Translations under genes and position numbers: made by a program | The notes under the pieces: generated by a model | Database searches by the model: none | What the model was told of the DNA's origin: nothing | Seen by the model: only the letters and a program-made list of their open reading frames with translations | Shown: positions 29,256 to 43,000 of the stretch, in pieces | Numbering within the stretch: position 1 is the stretch's first letter | How the letters are laid out: the number at the start of each line of letters is the position of its first letter | Assembly (NCBI GenBank): GCA_036250195.1 | Contig: JAVHZZ010000009.1 | Coordinates: 46,725,061 to 46,789,060, forward strand | Source: Mixophyes australis | Taxonomy: Eukaryota > Chordata > Amphibia > Anura > Limnodynastidae | DNA length: 64,000 bases | Direction of reading: 5' to 3'

Positions 29256-30374
29256 ATACCATTCACAGTTGACTTAACAATTTTTACTCCATTTTCAATG
29301 TATTCACATGTCAGGCACATATATTTGTTACACTTAAAACACCCACTAGGTTTCGAGGGTATCCATGTTGTCACTACTTTCTGTTTGGTCTGTGGTTTAA
29401 GAAAACTCTGGGCCAGCAGGTTCTTTAAATCACAATTTTTCTTAAACACTATCTTTGGTTCTTTCTCTAGTACATTTCTCAAAATATTATCTTGCTGTAG
29501 AAACTTATAATTATCTTTAATAATTTTCTTCACTCTATATGATTTATTATTAAATTTATAGACAAATGGTGGTAAAACCCCATCTTTCAACAGCATATCT
29601 CTTTTCTTATTTTGTCCAACCTTGGAAACCAACAGATCATTCCTATTAACCTCTAATACAGATCGTTTAGCTTCTTCAATCAACCTTTGTGGGTACCCTC
29701 TTTCCCAAAAATTATTTTGCATGATGTCAGCTTGGATTTGAAAATGATCATCTCTTGCACAATTTCTACGAATTCTGTTCATTTGCCCTTTTTGGATATT
29801 GTTAATCCATGGGCGAAAATGACTGCTAGTATAATGGAGGTAAGAGTTTGAATCGACTGGTTTACTGAAATTGGTGGAAATAATTCAATCCTCTACCACC
29901 GAAAAAGTCACATCCAGAAAAAAAATCTCATTCTGACTATACTTATGGGTAAACTATAAATTATAAGAATTAGACTTCAGATACTTGACATATTGCAGTG
30001 CCAAATCATAACCACCATCTCAAACTATAAGTAAATCATCAATATAGCGGACATAGAGCACCAGGTTCGCCCCGTATGGGCCACCCCACAGGTGGCGCTC
30101 CTCAAACGCACCTTATTTTTTCATAATAGTTCTTTAACAGCCTTTAAACCCTCTTAATGTGAAATATGGGTATAAAGGCCTTGTACATCAAGAGTATTAA
30201 CTGCATAACCTGGACACCAAATTAAATCCTTTATCAAATTAAGGATAAGCATAGCATCCTGAATATGGGATTTCTGAGCAGTGACATGCTTCTGAAGATA
30301 GTGATCCACATAAAAAGAAACATTGGATGTGAATGAGCCTACACACGAAACAATAGTTCTACCTGGTGTTTGTT
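29256..30374 (-). pseudogene. PLE-1: Penelope-like RT, C-terminal part
   Basis: Read on the minus strand: PGRTIVS...GSFTSN..SFYVDHYL, then TLDVQGLYTHI (30160-30374), then a broken stretch with YIDD at about 30035-30046. A long thumb/linker segment follows (29256-29782) with the cysteine motif CFKCNKYMCLTC typical of the linker before the GIY-YIG nuclease. Frames change several times. The nuclease part is cut off by the ERV A LTR. The N-terminal RT part is absent here but is probably the fragment at 63286-64000. Confidence 0.85.
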
Positions 30375-30824
30375 GGGAACCAGCTGGGCTTACTTTGCCA
30401 CCGTCCCCTTTCGTTATTCCGAATATGCCCCTCCTGCTGCAGTTGGAGGGGCCTGCTGCTACCACTGAGCTCCTTTTATGGCATTCAGAAACACGTTCCT
30501 TCTGGGTAACTGAAGCTGCTAGCATACCTCGTTGCTGGTGTACCTGGGCTGGTACTCCTGACCTCTTACTATGGCTCAGGGTTGCTGTGGATGGATCCCC
30601 CCCTGGCCTATCACACTGACCAGGGCTGTATGGGTAGCAGGCAGAGCGGTGATACTGGAAAGCTTGGGTTTCAAACCTCAGAACAGCCGGAGAACAAATT
30701 AGATTTAGGGTCGAATCTGCAGGTAAAGAAAAAGGGAAATCATCCGCACAGAGCCCGGATATAACTCATTCTTGTGTTAAACTCACTATTTCAATGAGGG
30801 GGTGCTCTTTCCATTTGTAACATG
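30375..30824. other. Unidentified segment X, left part
   Basis: Non-Penelope sequence of about 450 bp between PLE-1 and the PLE-2 terminal repeat. It contains short open frames but nothing recognisable. By layout it may continue at 54165-54255 and 57325-57918 as one roughly 1.1-kb interrupted insertion, possibly an LTR. I could not find a target duplication to prove this. Confidence 0.35.
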
Positions 30825-32093
30825 AGAAAAGACAAAAGAGAAAGAAAAAGCAATGGATTGCTAGAGCACTCCTATCCAATCAGAATAAACAAATATATTT
30901 ATGTATTTGGGGCAAATGCCTTTATTAATGGTATGATCTTAAAAACATATCTATGTTGTTATTACTAATGTCCTCATTAGCAAAAAGTGAAATATAAAAA
31001 AATTAGATGTGAAAAGAAAAATGTAGAAATGTATTAAAATTGACCATGGATAGTGGAGCCAGCAGGAAAGCAGGGATCTATTGATATACCAGGTATAATC
31101 CAATCCTGTTATCCCCTATCGTTATAAGGGGTATATAATGTATTAGGTGGAAATTGGTAAGGTATACACTGATAAGAAAAAGTAGATAGAGTGGAGATTT
31201 AGGAATGACCCAATATCCCTTCCAACGGGAGAAAAGTAACAAAAAAACATATGCATATATGTGTATTCAAGTCACTACCTATCTATTCCCTGGAATGTTA
31301 ATTGCATTTAGCCAGCAGTTTAGGAATAGATTGAAATAGTGATCCCAAAGATCAAAAGTGTATATTGTAATTAGGCTGCATATGTGATCAATCCTGTAAT
31401 AGAGCGGGGTCTAGTCTGATTATATTACCCCTATCGATAGTAAAAGTGTCTATCTCCCTTTATTGTTATAATGGAAGAGAGCTGGAATCTAATATTCCTA
31501 TAGTTAATCTGTTGTTATAATCTCAAACAGTGTATATATTGTAACGATACCCTGCCGATCCCAGATGAATGAATTGCGCTATTAGTAATTAAATGCGGGT
31601 ACTGACCACATATTGTTCGGTCAGGGAGCACTCGTGGCACCGCCGCCGCTGGCTCACACTTCCGGGTATGACGTCAATTACCCATAACCCCCCCAACGTA
31701 CGTTTCACTAAAAAAGCTTTATCAAGAGGAACCGATTGTAGACACAAACAGTGTCTTTACAGTGGGGACAGCCAATCAAATGTCTGGATTATACCAGATA
31801 TCTATAAACAGCCAATACTTATGGCGAAGCAATATCTCATTGAATATGGCTAGAAGGATGTTATATTAAATGTGTCTGAAAAATCATGGTTGATTAATTT
31901 TAATAAGAAAAAAGGAGATAAATGTAAATAGAATCTTTAATGGAATATGTGTTTTCCACAAAAACAAAAAACATAGAAAACAGTAAACAGTATTATTCAT
32001 CATGTAATTTAATCCATTATAGAATGGTCTCTTATTAATAAATCAACAAATATATATAGAAAATATATATGTATATGTATAATGATAAATAAA
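30825..32093 (-). repeat. PLE-2 terminal sequence, inverted copy
   Basis: About 1.27 kb. It is the reverse complement of 51180-54158 (minus the solo LTR there), with shared blocks such as GCTAATGAGGACATTAGTAA and GGTATATCAATAGA. It begins AGAAAAGACAAA, the mirror of TTTGTCTTTTCT at 54158. Penelope-like elements have terminal repeats (pLTRs) and often carry inverted truncated copies at one end. It meets the plus-strand copy head to head at 32093/32094. Confidence 0.8.
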
Positions 32094-32580
32094 TACTTGG
32101 TATATCAATAGACCCATCATCATCACCATCACCATTTATTTATATAGCGCCACTGATTCCGCAGCGCTGTACAGAGAACTCATTCACATCTGTCCCTGCC
32201 CCACTGGAGCTCACAGTCTAAATTCCCTGATATAGAAACACACTCACACACAAAGACAGAGAGGGAGACAGACAGACAGGTACAGACTAGGACCCCTGCT
32301 TTCCTGTTGGTTCCACTATCCATGGTCAATTTTAATACATTTCTACATTTTTTATTTTCACATCTAATTTTTTTCTCTTTTTTATATTTCACTTTTTGCT
32401 AATGAGGACATTAGTAATAACAACATAGATATATTTTTAAGATCATACCATTAATAAAGGCATTTGCCCCAAATACATAAATATATTTGTTTATTCTGAT
32501 TGGATAGGAGTGCTCTTGCAATCCATTGCTTTTTCTTTCTCTTTTGTCTTTTCTCATGTTAAATTAACCTGATTTTTCCT
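32094..32580 (+). repeat. PLE-2 5' terminal repeat fragment
   Basis: Plus-oriented, starting CTTGGTATATCAATAGACCC and ending TCTTTTCTCATG. Truncated at its left end. Split by a 175-bp repeat at 32116-32290. Confidence 0.78.
32116..32290. repeat. Short interspersed repeat with 5-bp target duplication
   Basis: The insertion contains ATTTATATAGCGCCACTGAT and TCCGCAGCGCTGTACAGAGA, blocks I recognise as a common short repeat in frog and fish DNA (family name not certain). Flanked by GACCC at 32111-32115 and 32291-32295. A microsatellite-like ACACAC/GACAGACAG region forms its right part. Confidence 0.75.
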
Positions 32581-32599
32581 GAGAAAAACAATGACCATA

Positions 32600-35440
32600 T
32601 AGGTCAGGGAGATGTTACTTGTCAGGAAGACCTAGACAAATTAAAGATCTTATTATCAAAACAAAGTAGGGTATGGTGGAATCTAACCACCACACAAAAT
32701 TATTTGAAACACTCCTTGACACGACGGGGCCTTAGACCAAGAGTGTATCCTGCATATCAGTTGGCTACTGCAGAACTTAAAACTGAATGGGAAAACATCC
32801 TACTTAAATGCTGTAAAGATTTAATGCAGGTAACCCTTAAACATGAAACACTCATTTTAGATATGTATTCAAAAGAGATAGAACAGATTAGCTCTAAACT
32901 CAAAGAATTTAAAAATGGCATTAGTTTCCAAACAACCTATACTAAATATAAAGGAGATTTGGAACAATCTGAGAAAATAATAATGGAGAAGAAAAAGAAT
33001 AAATTTGCCCGAGATCGTAAATACTACTTAGAAGGGACCATTTTAAAATGAAATAAAAGAACATATAATAGGAGTAATAAAGATCCTGCTGATAGTTATG
33101 ATTCATCAGAATTAGAAACTTCAGACAGTGAAAACAACAATAGTAGATCGGACAATCGGGGCAGAGATTTTTTCTCCAACAGAGGTTGTTTTTTAGAGAA
33201 CTCCCACAGAATGGGAGAAGAGGGAAGACCCATTCAAAAGCCACCAGGAGAGGTAGCAAGAAACCTAAGGGACAGAAGCCGTTGGGGTTGGAAGGACAAT
33301 CGCAAATTCAACCAACGACAATGGAGGGGAAAATAAGTGAACAATCCCTACAAATTATAAATCTGTGAGATAAAGCACTAACAGAGATACATTTAAATCT
33401 TTTACGTCGAGGCCTCTTTTTTTCTCCAGTAACCAACTTTGATCGTTTTTGTTGGGAAAAAGACCTACATTTATTTACTCGAAAATTTAAGCTGTACCTC
33501 TTCTATAATAAAAATGCATTAAATTGAATCTAGTCTCTCACTTAATAGTATAGAAAATATGGAAGCAGTTAATGCTTTAGAGCAATTTATGGAAGAATAA
33601 ACTTCAGAATTTGAGAACTCTATTTCTACTTGTAGACTGATTTGCAAGAAAAAAATCGACATTCTTTCCTAAGGATGTTAACTGTACAGAAATTATGGTT
33701 TTTGAGAAACTAGTATCACGAGATTTGGATAATTTGAAAATTAACCGTTCCAAAACTACTAATAATAATCTAACTAGAGAAGAACATTTATGCTTAAAAG
33801 AAATGGAACTTTGGAATGATGTGGTAATTAAACCATCGGATAAAGGAGGCAACTTGGTCATTTGGCCGGTAGACATGTACAGGCGAGAAATGTACCGCCA
33901 ACTAAAAGATACAAATTGCTATTGCCGCCTTTTCTCTAATCCTTTGGAGGACTTTCAGAAGAAACATGATACCATTATTAAGAACGCTTTTGAATTACAG
34001 ATCATAAACAAAACTGAGTATGAATTCTTACAAGTAACTAATCCAAGAACTCCAACCATATATCTTTTGCCAAAAATACATAAAAACAAAAAGACTCCGC
34101 CAGGGAGACCAATCGTATCCTGAATGGGCAGTTTAACTGAACAGACCAGTGTCTTCCTAGACGTACATCTAAGGAAATATGTCAACTGCTTAACCTCTTA
34201 TGTAAAGGATACCACGGATGTTCTAAAATTATTAAATGGCATTGTAATTAATTCAGATACATGGTTGATAACGTGATGTGGAGGGTCTTTACACGAGTAT
34301 TGGTCATCCAATAGGAATTCAAGCTGTGAGATATTCTCTACAGACAAGTCAGGACATTCCTTTTAGTGATTTCTTAATTGAATTATTGAAATATATTCTA
34401 ACTAAAAACTTTTTTATATTTGAGGACCATTTTTACCTTCAGACTCGAGGAACGGCAATGGGGGCGGTGTGTGCGCCGACCTTCGCTAAACTCTAACTGG
34501 GTCAGTGGGAAAAAGAAATTGTGTTTAATGAGGATTTAAAGAGATTTTCTGACCACATAATAATGTGGGTTCGTTATATTGACGATATACTCATTTTGTG
34601 GAGGAAAATTCTTTTGAATTTGAGGAATTTATTACAATCTTGAACACCAGCGATAACAACTTAAGACTAACCTATGAGATGAGTATGGAAAAAATCAATT
34701 TCTTGGATATTACAATCAAAAAAGCAATAGGAGGTATGGTTCGGACAGACCTTTACCGAAGACAAACAGCTACAAACAGTATTTTGCACAATACAAATTT
34801 TCACTATCCTTCAGTGGTTAGAAATATCCCCAAAGGAGAATTCTTACGCATCAAGCAAAATTGTACAAATATGAAAGATTTTAAAACACGATCGGAAGAA
34901 CTGAAAGAGAGATTATCTGAAAGGGGTTATAGCAAACGGATTATAAAGAGAGCTTTCCATCAAGCAAAAATTAAAGATCGGTACCATCTCTTATATCCGG
35001 TGATACCAAAAACCAACTCCAATAAAATTATATTTATTGGTAACTTCTGACAAGAGTGGAGAGATATCCGGCAGATACTACAAAAACACTGGCCGGTTTT
35101 ACTGAATAATGACACTCTTAAAACGGTTTTGGATGACAAAGTAAATCTAACATGGCGGAGAACTAGGAATTTGAAAGACAGGTTAGTCAGAAGCCATTTT
35201 TGTAAAACTAAGAGAACACCCGCTACCACAACAGGATCTTTCAAATATGAAGGTTGCAAAGCCTGTGATCATATGTTAAAAACTAAGTAGAATTATGAAA
35301 ACACGTATTCTTGAGCATGTAGGCACTATAAGAAATGCAAAGACTGACAAAGAAAAATGTAAACAACTTACTTCAGTAGCTAGACACTTATTAAATGAGC
35401 ATGGAGGCACAGCTCTGGTTTGGAAGCATTTGCTATAGAA
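32600..35440 (+). pseudogene. PLE-2 coding region, decayed (RT plus partial GIY-YIG nuclease)
   Basis: Pieces in order: N-terminal helical region (32704-33051, 33186-33368), RT N-terminal part (33695-34123) with KPSDKGGN and YLLPKIHK near 34060-34084, GRPIVS followed by a stop, DVEGLYTSI-like segment (about 34280), RGTAMGAVCAPTFA (about 34450) and WVRYIDDILIL with YIDD at 34575-34586. The thumb follows (34598-35050), then a cysteine linker GCKAC (about 35250) and a nuclease C-terminal remnant (VARHLLNEHGG, about 35370-35405). Stops at 34121, 34276, 34494 and 35048 plus frameshifts make it inactive. Its sequence differs clearly from PLE-1, so two families are present. Confidence 0.85.
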
Positions 35441-36448
35441 TAGATTCACTTGGGTATAAGAGGAGGCAATATGAACAAACAGCTACTTCAGAGAGAGAGA
35501 GTAGATGGATCTTTCTACTCGATTCCCTCATGCCCAATGGTTTAAATGAGAACACAAATTATGCATGTTTCCTGGGCTGATAGCAGTGTTATCTCCTATT
35601 CTCCATCCTTTAGTAATTTATTATCTTACATCTAGGAAGATCGTTCATACCCTACATGCTATTTTCATAAATACTCTTTAATACTGTACATGCTATATCA
35701 TCACAACGCCATGTTTTGTCCAACTCATATAATTTCCCTTAAAATTGATGACCATATCAAGTAATGTTAATATCGATAAGAAAGTCCTAATTTGCATAGG
35801 ACAAAACGCATCAGCAAGCAGAAGTTTATCGTATACCCTCTTGGAAACACAGCGCTGTGTGAAAAGTGAGACATATCTACAACAAAGGTGGATCCTTCTT
35901 TGTTTCACAACTTACGCCGAGTTAGCAGAACGAAGACATTTGAGCATCTGGTCCGGGAACCATTCCCGGACCATTAAGGTGCGTGCATTGCCACATTTAC
36001 AAACGGAAGCACGTCTTGGCGTCTTTTGACCACTCCTCGGACTACAGATTCTCGTCTGAAAGCTCCAGGACACGGTAAGAACTGTCTTGTGGCTATATTC
36101 CGCTGTTAATACCATGAAAGGACTTTTATAAACGAGCATATGTTTTAAAAAAGAGGACCTAATGACTGTTTTGCCTAAAATCAGGTGAAGTTTTCCTTTT
36201 ACATTCAAACAATTTGGGACTATCATTATCCATTTTGGGCATTTCTTTGGTCTTGAAAATCAGTAACGGAGCAGTGACCATGTGTATGGATATTTTTATG
36301 TCGTATTTTTATTTTTATTTTTAATTTTTATGAATCATGCATGCATTCGTTTTTTTAGATCCCTGTTCAGTTTCTACAGTACCATCACCACATATCACAT
36401 GTATTTTCATGTGTTCAGGTTTTTTTCTTGATTATTGGAATTGCATAG
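35441..36448 (+). other. PLE-2 3' untranslated region, no gene seen
   Basis: AT-rich sequence with no convincing ORF. It is presumed to be PLE-2 3' sequence because it continues, across ERV B, into the PLE-2 terminal repeat after 50707. The ERV B target duplication ATAG is 36445-36448. Confidence 0.5.
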
Positions 36449-37287
36449 TGTCGAAGTCAGCAAATTGGATAAAGTCATTTTCAATTAAAGTCGAGCAAAC
36501 TTGGTTGTCTTTGTCTGAAAAGATGCGTACGGTACGCTACGACGTACAAGGGCATGCTACGGCGTGAAAGGGCGTACGCATCCACTACACGTGGCAGCAA
36601 CAGTAACTGGTCTTTTACCATACATTCGCACAAACACGCATACTTATAAAATAGTACACATTAATGGTAGTTGCAACACATAGTCAGTTATGTCGAAATA
36701 TAGTAGTATTCATATGTTATATCAGAGTTACATGCATATTAGTGAAATACACGGAACAGGTTGAAGGAATCACATCATGAGTGGTATCATAATGAACCTC
36801 GTTACATATCCTACTATTTGGTTCACTCTGCGAGGGAATCGCAGAGTGCATACACAAGTTATGAATAATAGGGAATTATGAACTACTTAAGACTAAGGAA
36901 TCTTGGCGGGAAGAGCCAAGCATACCCCCTAGAGAGCATACCCCCTGCTTTGGATTCCTTAGGATGAACTAGCCAATAATTGACAACCCCTTGGACCTTC
37001 CTGATACCTGGACCAATAGATGCAAGCTATACCATCTTCATTGTATTACTGTATTTCATTGTGTATATAAGCAGCAGCTTCACATCCAGTGTTCATACAT
37101 CTTGTCCCCAGACTTCAGGATTGAATGACTGCACTGGATCCAGAGCGCCTGCGATAAGTAACGGCTGTATTTATTATTACTTCGCTTGAGCATTTTATTC
37201 TACTTATTGCGAATAAATCTTTGTGCATTGGAAACACAAATCGAGGTTCAACAATCGTTATTGGTTAGCGACAATACGCACATAACA
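36449..37287 (+). repeat. ERV B 5' LTR
   Basis: TGTCGAAG...ATAACA, 839 bp. TATATAA at 37064-37070 and AATAAA at 37212-37217, a normal spacing giving an R region of roughly 140 bp. Matches the ERV A LTR and the B 3' LTR. Confidence 0.95.
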
Positions 37288-37290
37288 ATT

Positions 37291-37308
37291 TGGGGGCTCG
37301 TGAGCTTT
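37291..37308 (+). promoter_or_regulatory. ERV B primer-binding site, tRNA-Pro-like
   Basis: Three bases after the LTR, TGGGGGCTCGT matches the tRNA-Pro primer site for 11 bases and then diverges (GAGCTTT). Mutation after integration or use of a variant tRNA are both possible. Confidence 0.65.
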
Positions 37309-38444
37309 GGAGGTTTCGTTGCCGATGATACGCAAGACCAACGGATTTCGGTTCCGCAACAAAGGGTGGAGACGCGTCATATACGGGTAAGAACGCATTG
37401 TGTTCAAAACCCGAATTTTACTCTGTGTTGTGAAACCGAATGTCCGTTTTGCATTATCTAGGGCACGCTAACTAGAACCTAGGGACAAAAGAGAAAAATG
37501 TTTCTTTTTTTTTCTGTCATTGTGCGTTTTAACTGTATTGCATTGCTTAGCGTATGTGTATTTCCTGCTGTGCGTATGCGAACTTCCGGTAGATTTTCCA
37601 CGTGGTTAAACAATCGATTTGATAGTTATTATATGTGCATAATATAATTACTTGTGAAAACCTTTGGGACATTATTACTATTGTTGGGAATTCTTTTATT
37701 TTCTGCGCAGAAAAGGTTTATGTCGTGTGATTTGTTGACTTTAAATACACTAAGGTTTTATCTATTGCAAAATAGAGTGTCAGTTGCTGTTTGACGAGGC
37801 AGGTGCCCAACTGGTGTACGGTATACAAGGCAGGTATATAGTCTCTGAAACATTATTACTATTGTTGGGAACATTGTTGATTTTCTGCGCAGAAAACTAA
37901 GGTGTATGTGTTTGGTGATTGTATGATTTTGAATGTGAAAGTTGATTTACTGTCAAAAAGACAGGGATATCGGTTGCCGTTTGACGAGGCGGGCTTGCAA
38001 CCGAGGTAGTATACAAGGCAGGTATACTGGCAACAAAAGCCCTGTTTGAAAAGAGAACAGTTAAAAAAAGCTTTTGGAAACCTTCTCCCCAAGGGCAATC
38101 GCAAGGTTTAGCGATAGTTAGTATTGCTAAGCGGTGCGATCGGACCGCATGGTTTTACAACCGTGCTTGTGACTTGGGTTGAACGGCTGGAGGAATTACG
38201 CTGGTACAAACGGGTAAACTCCGGTACTACCAGTTCAGTAATACTCAACAGAATTTTGTGGAGAGCCAGGATATCGAGGAGCTGATATTTCTGTTGTCCT
38301 TAGTGATATTTCTGTGTTAGGAGGTGTGTGGGCGTAGCCTGTGAAACCGTCCACGGATAAAAAAAATCTCAAGTAAGTTCTGTTTGAAAGGAGAACAGGT
38401 AAAAAGTCTTTTTGCGTAGCGTTGAGAAATAGGTTGTTTTCACA
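37309..38444 (+). other. ERV B leader with internal duplication
   Basis: Non-coding. A segment of about 185 bp occurs twice in imperfect tandem (about 37668-37850 and 37851-38035), both with ATTATTACTATTGTTGGGAA, TTCTGCGCAGAAAA and ACAAGGCAGGTATA. ERV A has one copy. Confidence 0.7.
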
Positions 38445-40040
38445 ATGGGTGCGAAGCAAACGCTAGAGATGGTTGATGTTGTACTGCTTAAGGAAGGACC
38501 ACTGGGGTCAGCTAGGTACCTTATGTTTATGAAATATGGTGCATACGCAACTGCGTATTGCGACACGTGGGTCAAGATGACCAAAGATTGTGATAGGCCT
38601 TTCCCAACAATAGGAAGCTTTTATTCAGAGGTACTAAATAATGTAAAAGATAAAGTGTGGTTGATTAAATCAACAAAAGTGAGAAATAGACATAATGATT
38701 GTTTAAAATTGTGGCAAATGTAAGGTAACACGTGGCAGAGCAGTAAATGCACAGCGGAAGAAGGCGTGGCGAAAAGCGCTCGCACGGCGGATGTAGCCGT
38801 TGAGAAGCGTGGCGAACTCAGCGCAAGCGCGCCCCCGCCACCTTATGTGGCGGGAGCGGTAAGTACAGCTGTTATTAAAACTGAAAAAAGGAAAATTGCT
38901 AAGTTGTATCCTGTTTTAAGCCAGTTTAAAACAAGTGTATCAGAAGATGAAGATGAACCCACTGTGATTTCGGCCCTTGCCCATGTTGTTAGTGTACTAG
39001 AAGCTCAGCGCAAGTATGAGAAAATGGCTGAGATAGGTGAGAGTAGCGTGATCACTAGGAGTGAAAGCGTTCTAAATCTTGAACCAGCAAATCCTGTAGT
39101 GTCCCCTGAAGGCAGTGAACCAGAGGGTGCGTACCCAGTCTGCACAATATCAGTTCCCAATGGGAAACCGGATAAGGATGGTGTAGTTCCTTTAAGAAAT
39201 GTTACAATGCATTGTCCCTGGACTAGATCAGAATTACGTTCCATTATGACTGAATTCCCAGATCCTAGAAAGGAGTTAGCTAAATGTCAGAAATTTGTTA
39301 AAGACTTAGGAAATGCCCACGAACCAACCAATAAGGATTGGCGTGTAGTGTTGAGGGCGTGTCTTCCTCCCAATACTAACATACAAAAATTTATTGAAGA
39401 TTGTTTGTTGGAGGAAGATGACACCTTGACTGATGAGATTAACCAAAAAAATATAGCACAAATTGTCAAACACTTAGCCATCTATTTTCCAGTAGTGGTA
39501 AATTGGAGTAAGATTTTCACCATTAAGCAAAAGGATAGTGAAACAGCAGCAGACTATTTTTCTAGGGCACTAACATCAATGACACACTTTACCGGAGTAA
39601 CTGACATAAGAGAGGATCCACATCACAGGGAAGTAGCTGTAGGAGTGTTAATGGATGGTCTTAGGGAAATTTTAAAAACCAGAGTACAAACCTCATTACC
39701 TAATTGGAGAGGTATCACAGTAGACTCTCTTCGGGAGTCTGCTGTAGAACATGACAAAAATGTCTTTAGAAAGAAAGAAGAGAAAGGTGATAGGTTGATG
39801 ACGGTGAGTATTCAGGCTTTAGAAGGAATACACACACAACCACAAACATACCAAGCATACAACTCAAGTAAAAAGGTAATGGTATGTTTTCGCTGTAAGA
39901 AAGAGGGACACATAAGGAGATTCTGTCCAGAAGCAAGGAAAGAAACATCAAGGGGGGAATCATATAGGTATCCTCCACGGAGAAACACACATAGGCAAGA
40001 GAACACACAGCTACCCACGCATATTATAGCAAGAAAATGA
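38445..40040 (+). pseudogene. gag: ERV B gag, one nonsense codon
   Basis: Starts MGAKQTLE (myristoylation-type). The matrix-like part ends in TAA at 38721-38723, where ERV A has GAA; the same frame continues from 38766. Then come a PPPPY late-domain motif (about 38849-38866; NEDD4-type ligase binding in other retroviruses), a helical linker, capsid and a CCHC knuckle (CFRCKKEGHIRRFC near 39890-39931). The end is altered: the gag frame stops at 40040, while the family's original gag stop position (TAA at 40051-40053 here, UAG in ERV A) lies in the pol frame. A small indel has therefore separated the two frames in this copy. Confidence 0.9.
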
Positions 40041-40053
40041 TAGTCAGCGCTAA

Positions 40054-43000
40054 GGGTCAGGTCATACCTGTAGTCTACAGCCAGTGAGGATAACTGAGAG
40101 TCAGAGTGAAGAACCAAAAATGATAGTTGACATAGCTGGTAGGAAATAAACTTTTCTTGTAGATACAGGGGCGGCCCGATCTGTGATAACCTCTCCTTTC
40201 AATCTACAGGTGACCAGTAAAACTATTCCAGCTATGGGGGTAACGGGAAAAGTGTTACATTATCCTCTAACTAAACCCGCTGAAGTTACTATCGGGCCTC
40301 TGCATACTAAGCATTCGTTTCTCTTGGCTGCAGCGGCTCCTACTAACTTGCTAGGGAGAGACTTGTTATGTAAAATGGGATGTGTCATATACTGTACTTC
40401 AGATGGTGTGTTCTTAGATATACCGGAGAAGGTCGCACATGAGGTACAGGATATATTGGACACCCCTCAAAGGTTAATGTTACACTCTACTGTTATAGAA
40501 CAAAGTCCATCTCAAGTAAAGGGGATGTTGCTGGAAATACCAGGTTCCCTATGGACCAGAGATGGACAGGACACTGGACTGATGGCAAACATAGCCCCTG
40601 TCATGGTGAATCTAAAAAGTGGTAGGATAGCTCCAAAAATCCCACAGTATATATTAAAACCGGAGGTGGAACAAGGGGTATATCCTGTTATTGAGAGGCT
40701 GTTACAACAAGGGATTTTAATTCGTACAGCCAGTACAGCAAATAGTCCCATTTTCCCTGTGAAGAAGAATGGGGGGAGGGGCTATAGATTAGTCCAGGAC
40801 TTAAGGGGAATTAATAAAGTTGTTGAGAGCCAATTCCCCGGAGTGCCGAATCCAGCTGTCATCCTCATGCAGATTCCACCGTCTGCCAGTCATTTTACTG
40901 TCATTGATCTATGTTCTGCTTTCTTCTCAGTCCCTCTTCACCCTGACTGCCAATACCTTTTTGCATTCTCCTACAGGGGAGTGCAATACACATGGACCAG
41001 ACTACCCCAGGGGTTCATTGACAGCCCCAGTATTTTCTCCCAAGCCTTACATGACTGTTTGCAATCCTTTCAACCCCACAATGGGTCTGTTCTAATTCAA
41101 TATGTGGACGATTTGTTGTTGTGCTCTGATTCTTTTATGTCATGTTTACAGGATACTAAATTGTTGTTGCTTCATCTTTCACAAACAGGGCACAAGGTGG
41201 CAAAGGATAAATTACAGCCATGTCAGACTAAGGTAAAATACTTAGGACACTGCCTCACTAAGGGGCTAAGACACCTGACAACCGACAGAATTGAGGCCAT
41301 ACAACACATGACTCTGCCACAGAGCCAGAAGCAGATTCCTACTTTCTTGGGGATGTGTGGATACTGTAGATCCTGGATCCCTGGTTTTTCTATTCTTGCA
41401 TTACCATTGCAGGAGCTAGTCTCTTCCTCAAAACCAGAACGTGTTGTACACACAGAAGAGTCAGAGCAAGCGTTCTTTAATCTTAAAGATAGTCTGACTA
41501 GAGCACCTGCATTGGGAATACCTGATTATGAAAAGTCTTTTGAGCTATGTTGTACAGAAGCTGATGGTTGTGCAGCAGGTGTCCTCGCACAGAAACATGG
41601 TGACGCTAGCAGACCGGTAGCATACTACAGTGCACAATTAGACAATGTTGCAAGATCACTCCCAACATGTCTCAGAAGTGTAGCAGCAATGGCTCTTCTG
41701 GTAAGTAAGAGCGAGGACGTAGTATTAGGACATAATTCAACTATCTATACACCCCATGCTGTATCAGCTCTGTTAAATTCAGCTCAAACCAGACATGTTT
41801 CTTCAGCTAGATTCACAAAGCGGGAAGTAGCCCAGATGGCACCCTCAAACATCACCATCAAACGATGTAGCACCTTAAATCCAGCTACATACCTTCTGTA
41901 TGTGTCTCTAGAGACACAAAGGGTGGGAGGTGAGGAGACCCTGGTTGATGATGAGTTAGGCAAGAATACTGACACGCATGACTGTATGGAACACCTGAAT
42001 CAGACCTTTACTGCAAGGCCTGACATACGTGACACCCTCTTAGAAAATGTCGATTTTACGTTTTATACAGACTGGAGTTGCCATAGACAGACAGAGACAG
42101 GAGAGCTATGTACTGGTTACGCTGTTGTAGATGATCAGGATGTGGTAGAAGCTGAACCCCTTGGCCCACCTCACTCAGCCCAGGTGGCGGAACTAGTAGC
42201 ACTAAGGAGAGCGTGTGAATTGGCAGAGGGTAAATCAGCCAATATATATACTGACTCTAGGTACGCCATCGGGGTAGTGCACGATTTTGGGGCCCTTTGG
42301 CGTCTTAGAAACTTTACGACAGCAGCAGGTACACCAGTGGCACACTCACAGCACATAAAAGGACTTCTGACAGCGATACAGTTACCCAGAACAGTAGCCG
42401 TCATAAAGTGCAAAGCCCATACCTTTGAAGAAGACCCAGTGTCATTGGGCAACAACAGGGCAGACGAAGCTGCTAAATGGGCAGCAGGGCAACCTATGAC
42501 TGTATCGACCGAGACTATGATGGTTTTTCAGACATTAGACATGCAGAAATTAATTGAAATGCAAGATTTGTGTTCCCTGCAGGAAAAGGCGGTCTGGAAG
42601 GCGAAGGGATGTGGCCAAGAGTCCTCAGGACTCTGGAGGGATGGACAAGGTAAGCCTGTAGCTCCCCGAACATACTATCCAAGCCTGGCTGAAGCAGCAC
42701 ACGGTCTGACTCACCTGGGTAAAGAAGGTATGTGCAAACTGGTGAGGGCATACTGGTGTGCTCCCGGATTTTCCTCTCAGGCTGGTAAGAAAGCAATGTC
42801 ATGTCTTACTTGTTTGAGGAAAAATGTTGGGAAAACTATTCCAACTGAGCCATCCCACATCCCTCCTACAGACGGACCTTTTCAGGTAATACAAATTGAC
42901 TATATCCAATTACCACCGTGCAGGAATTTAAAGTATGTGTTAGTGTGTATTGATGTGTTTTCCGGTTGGGTAGAAGCATATCCGGCAGCCACTAATACTG

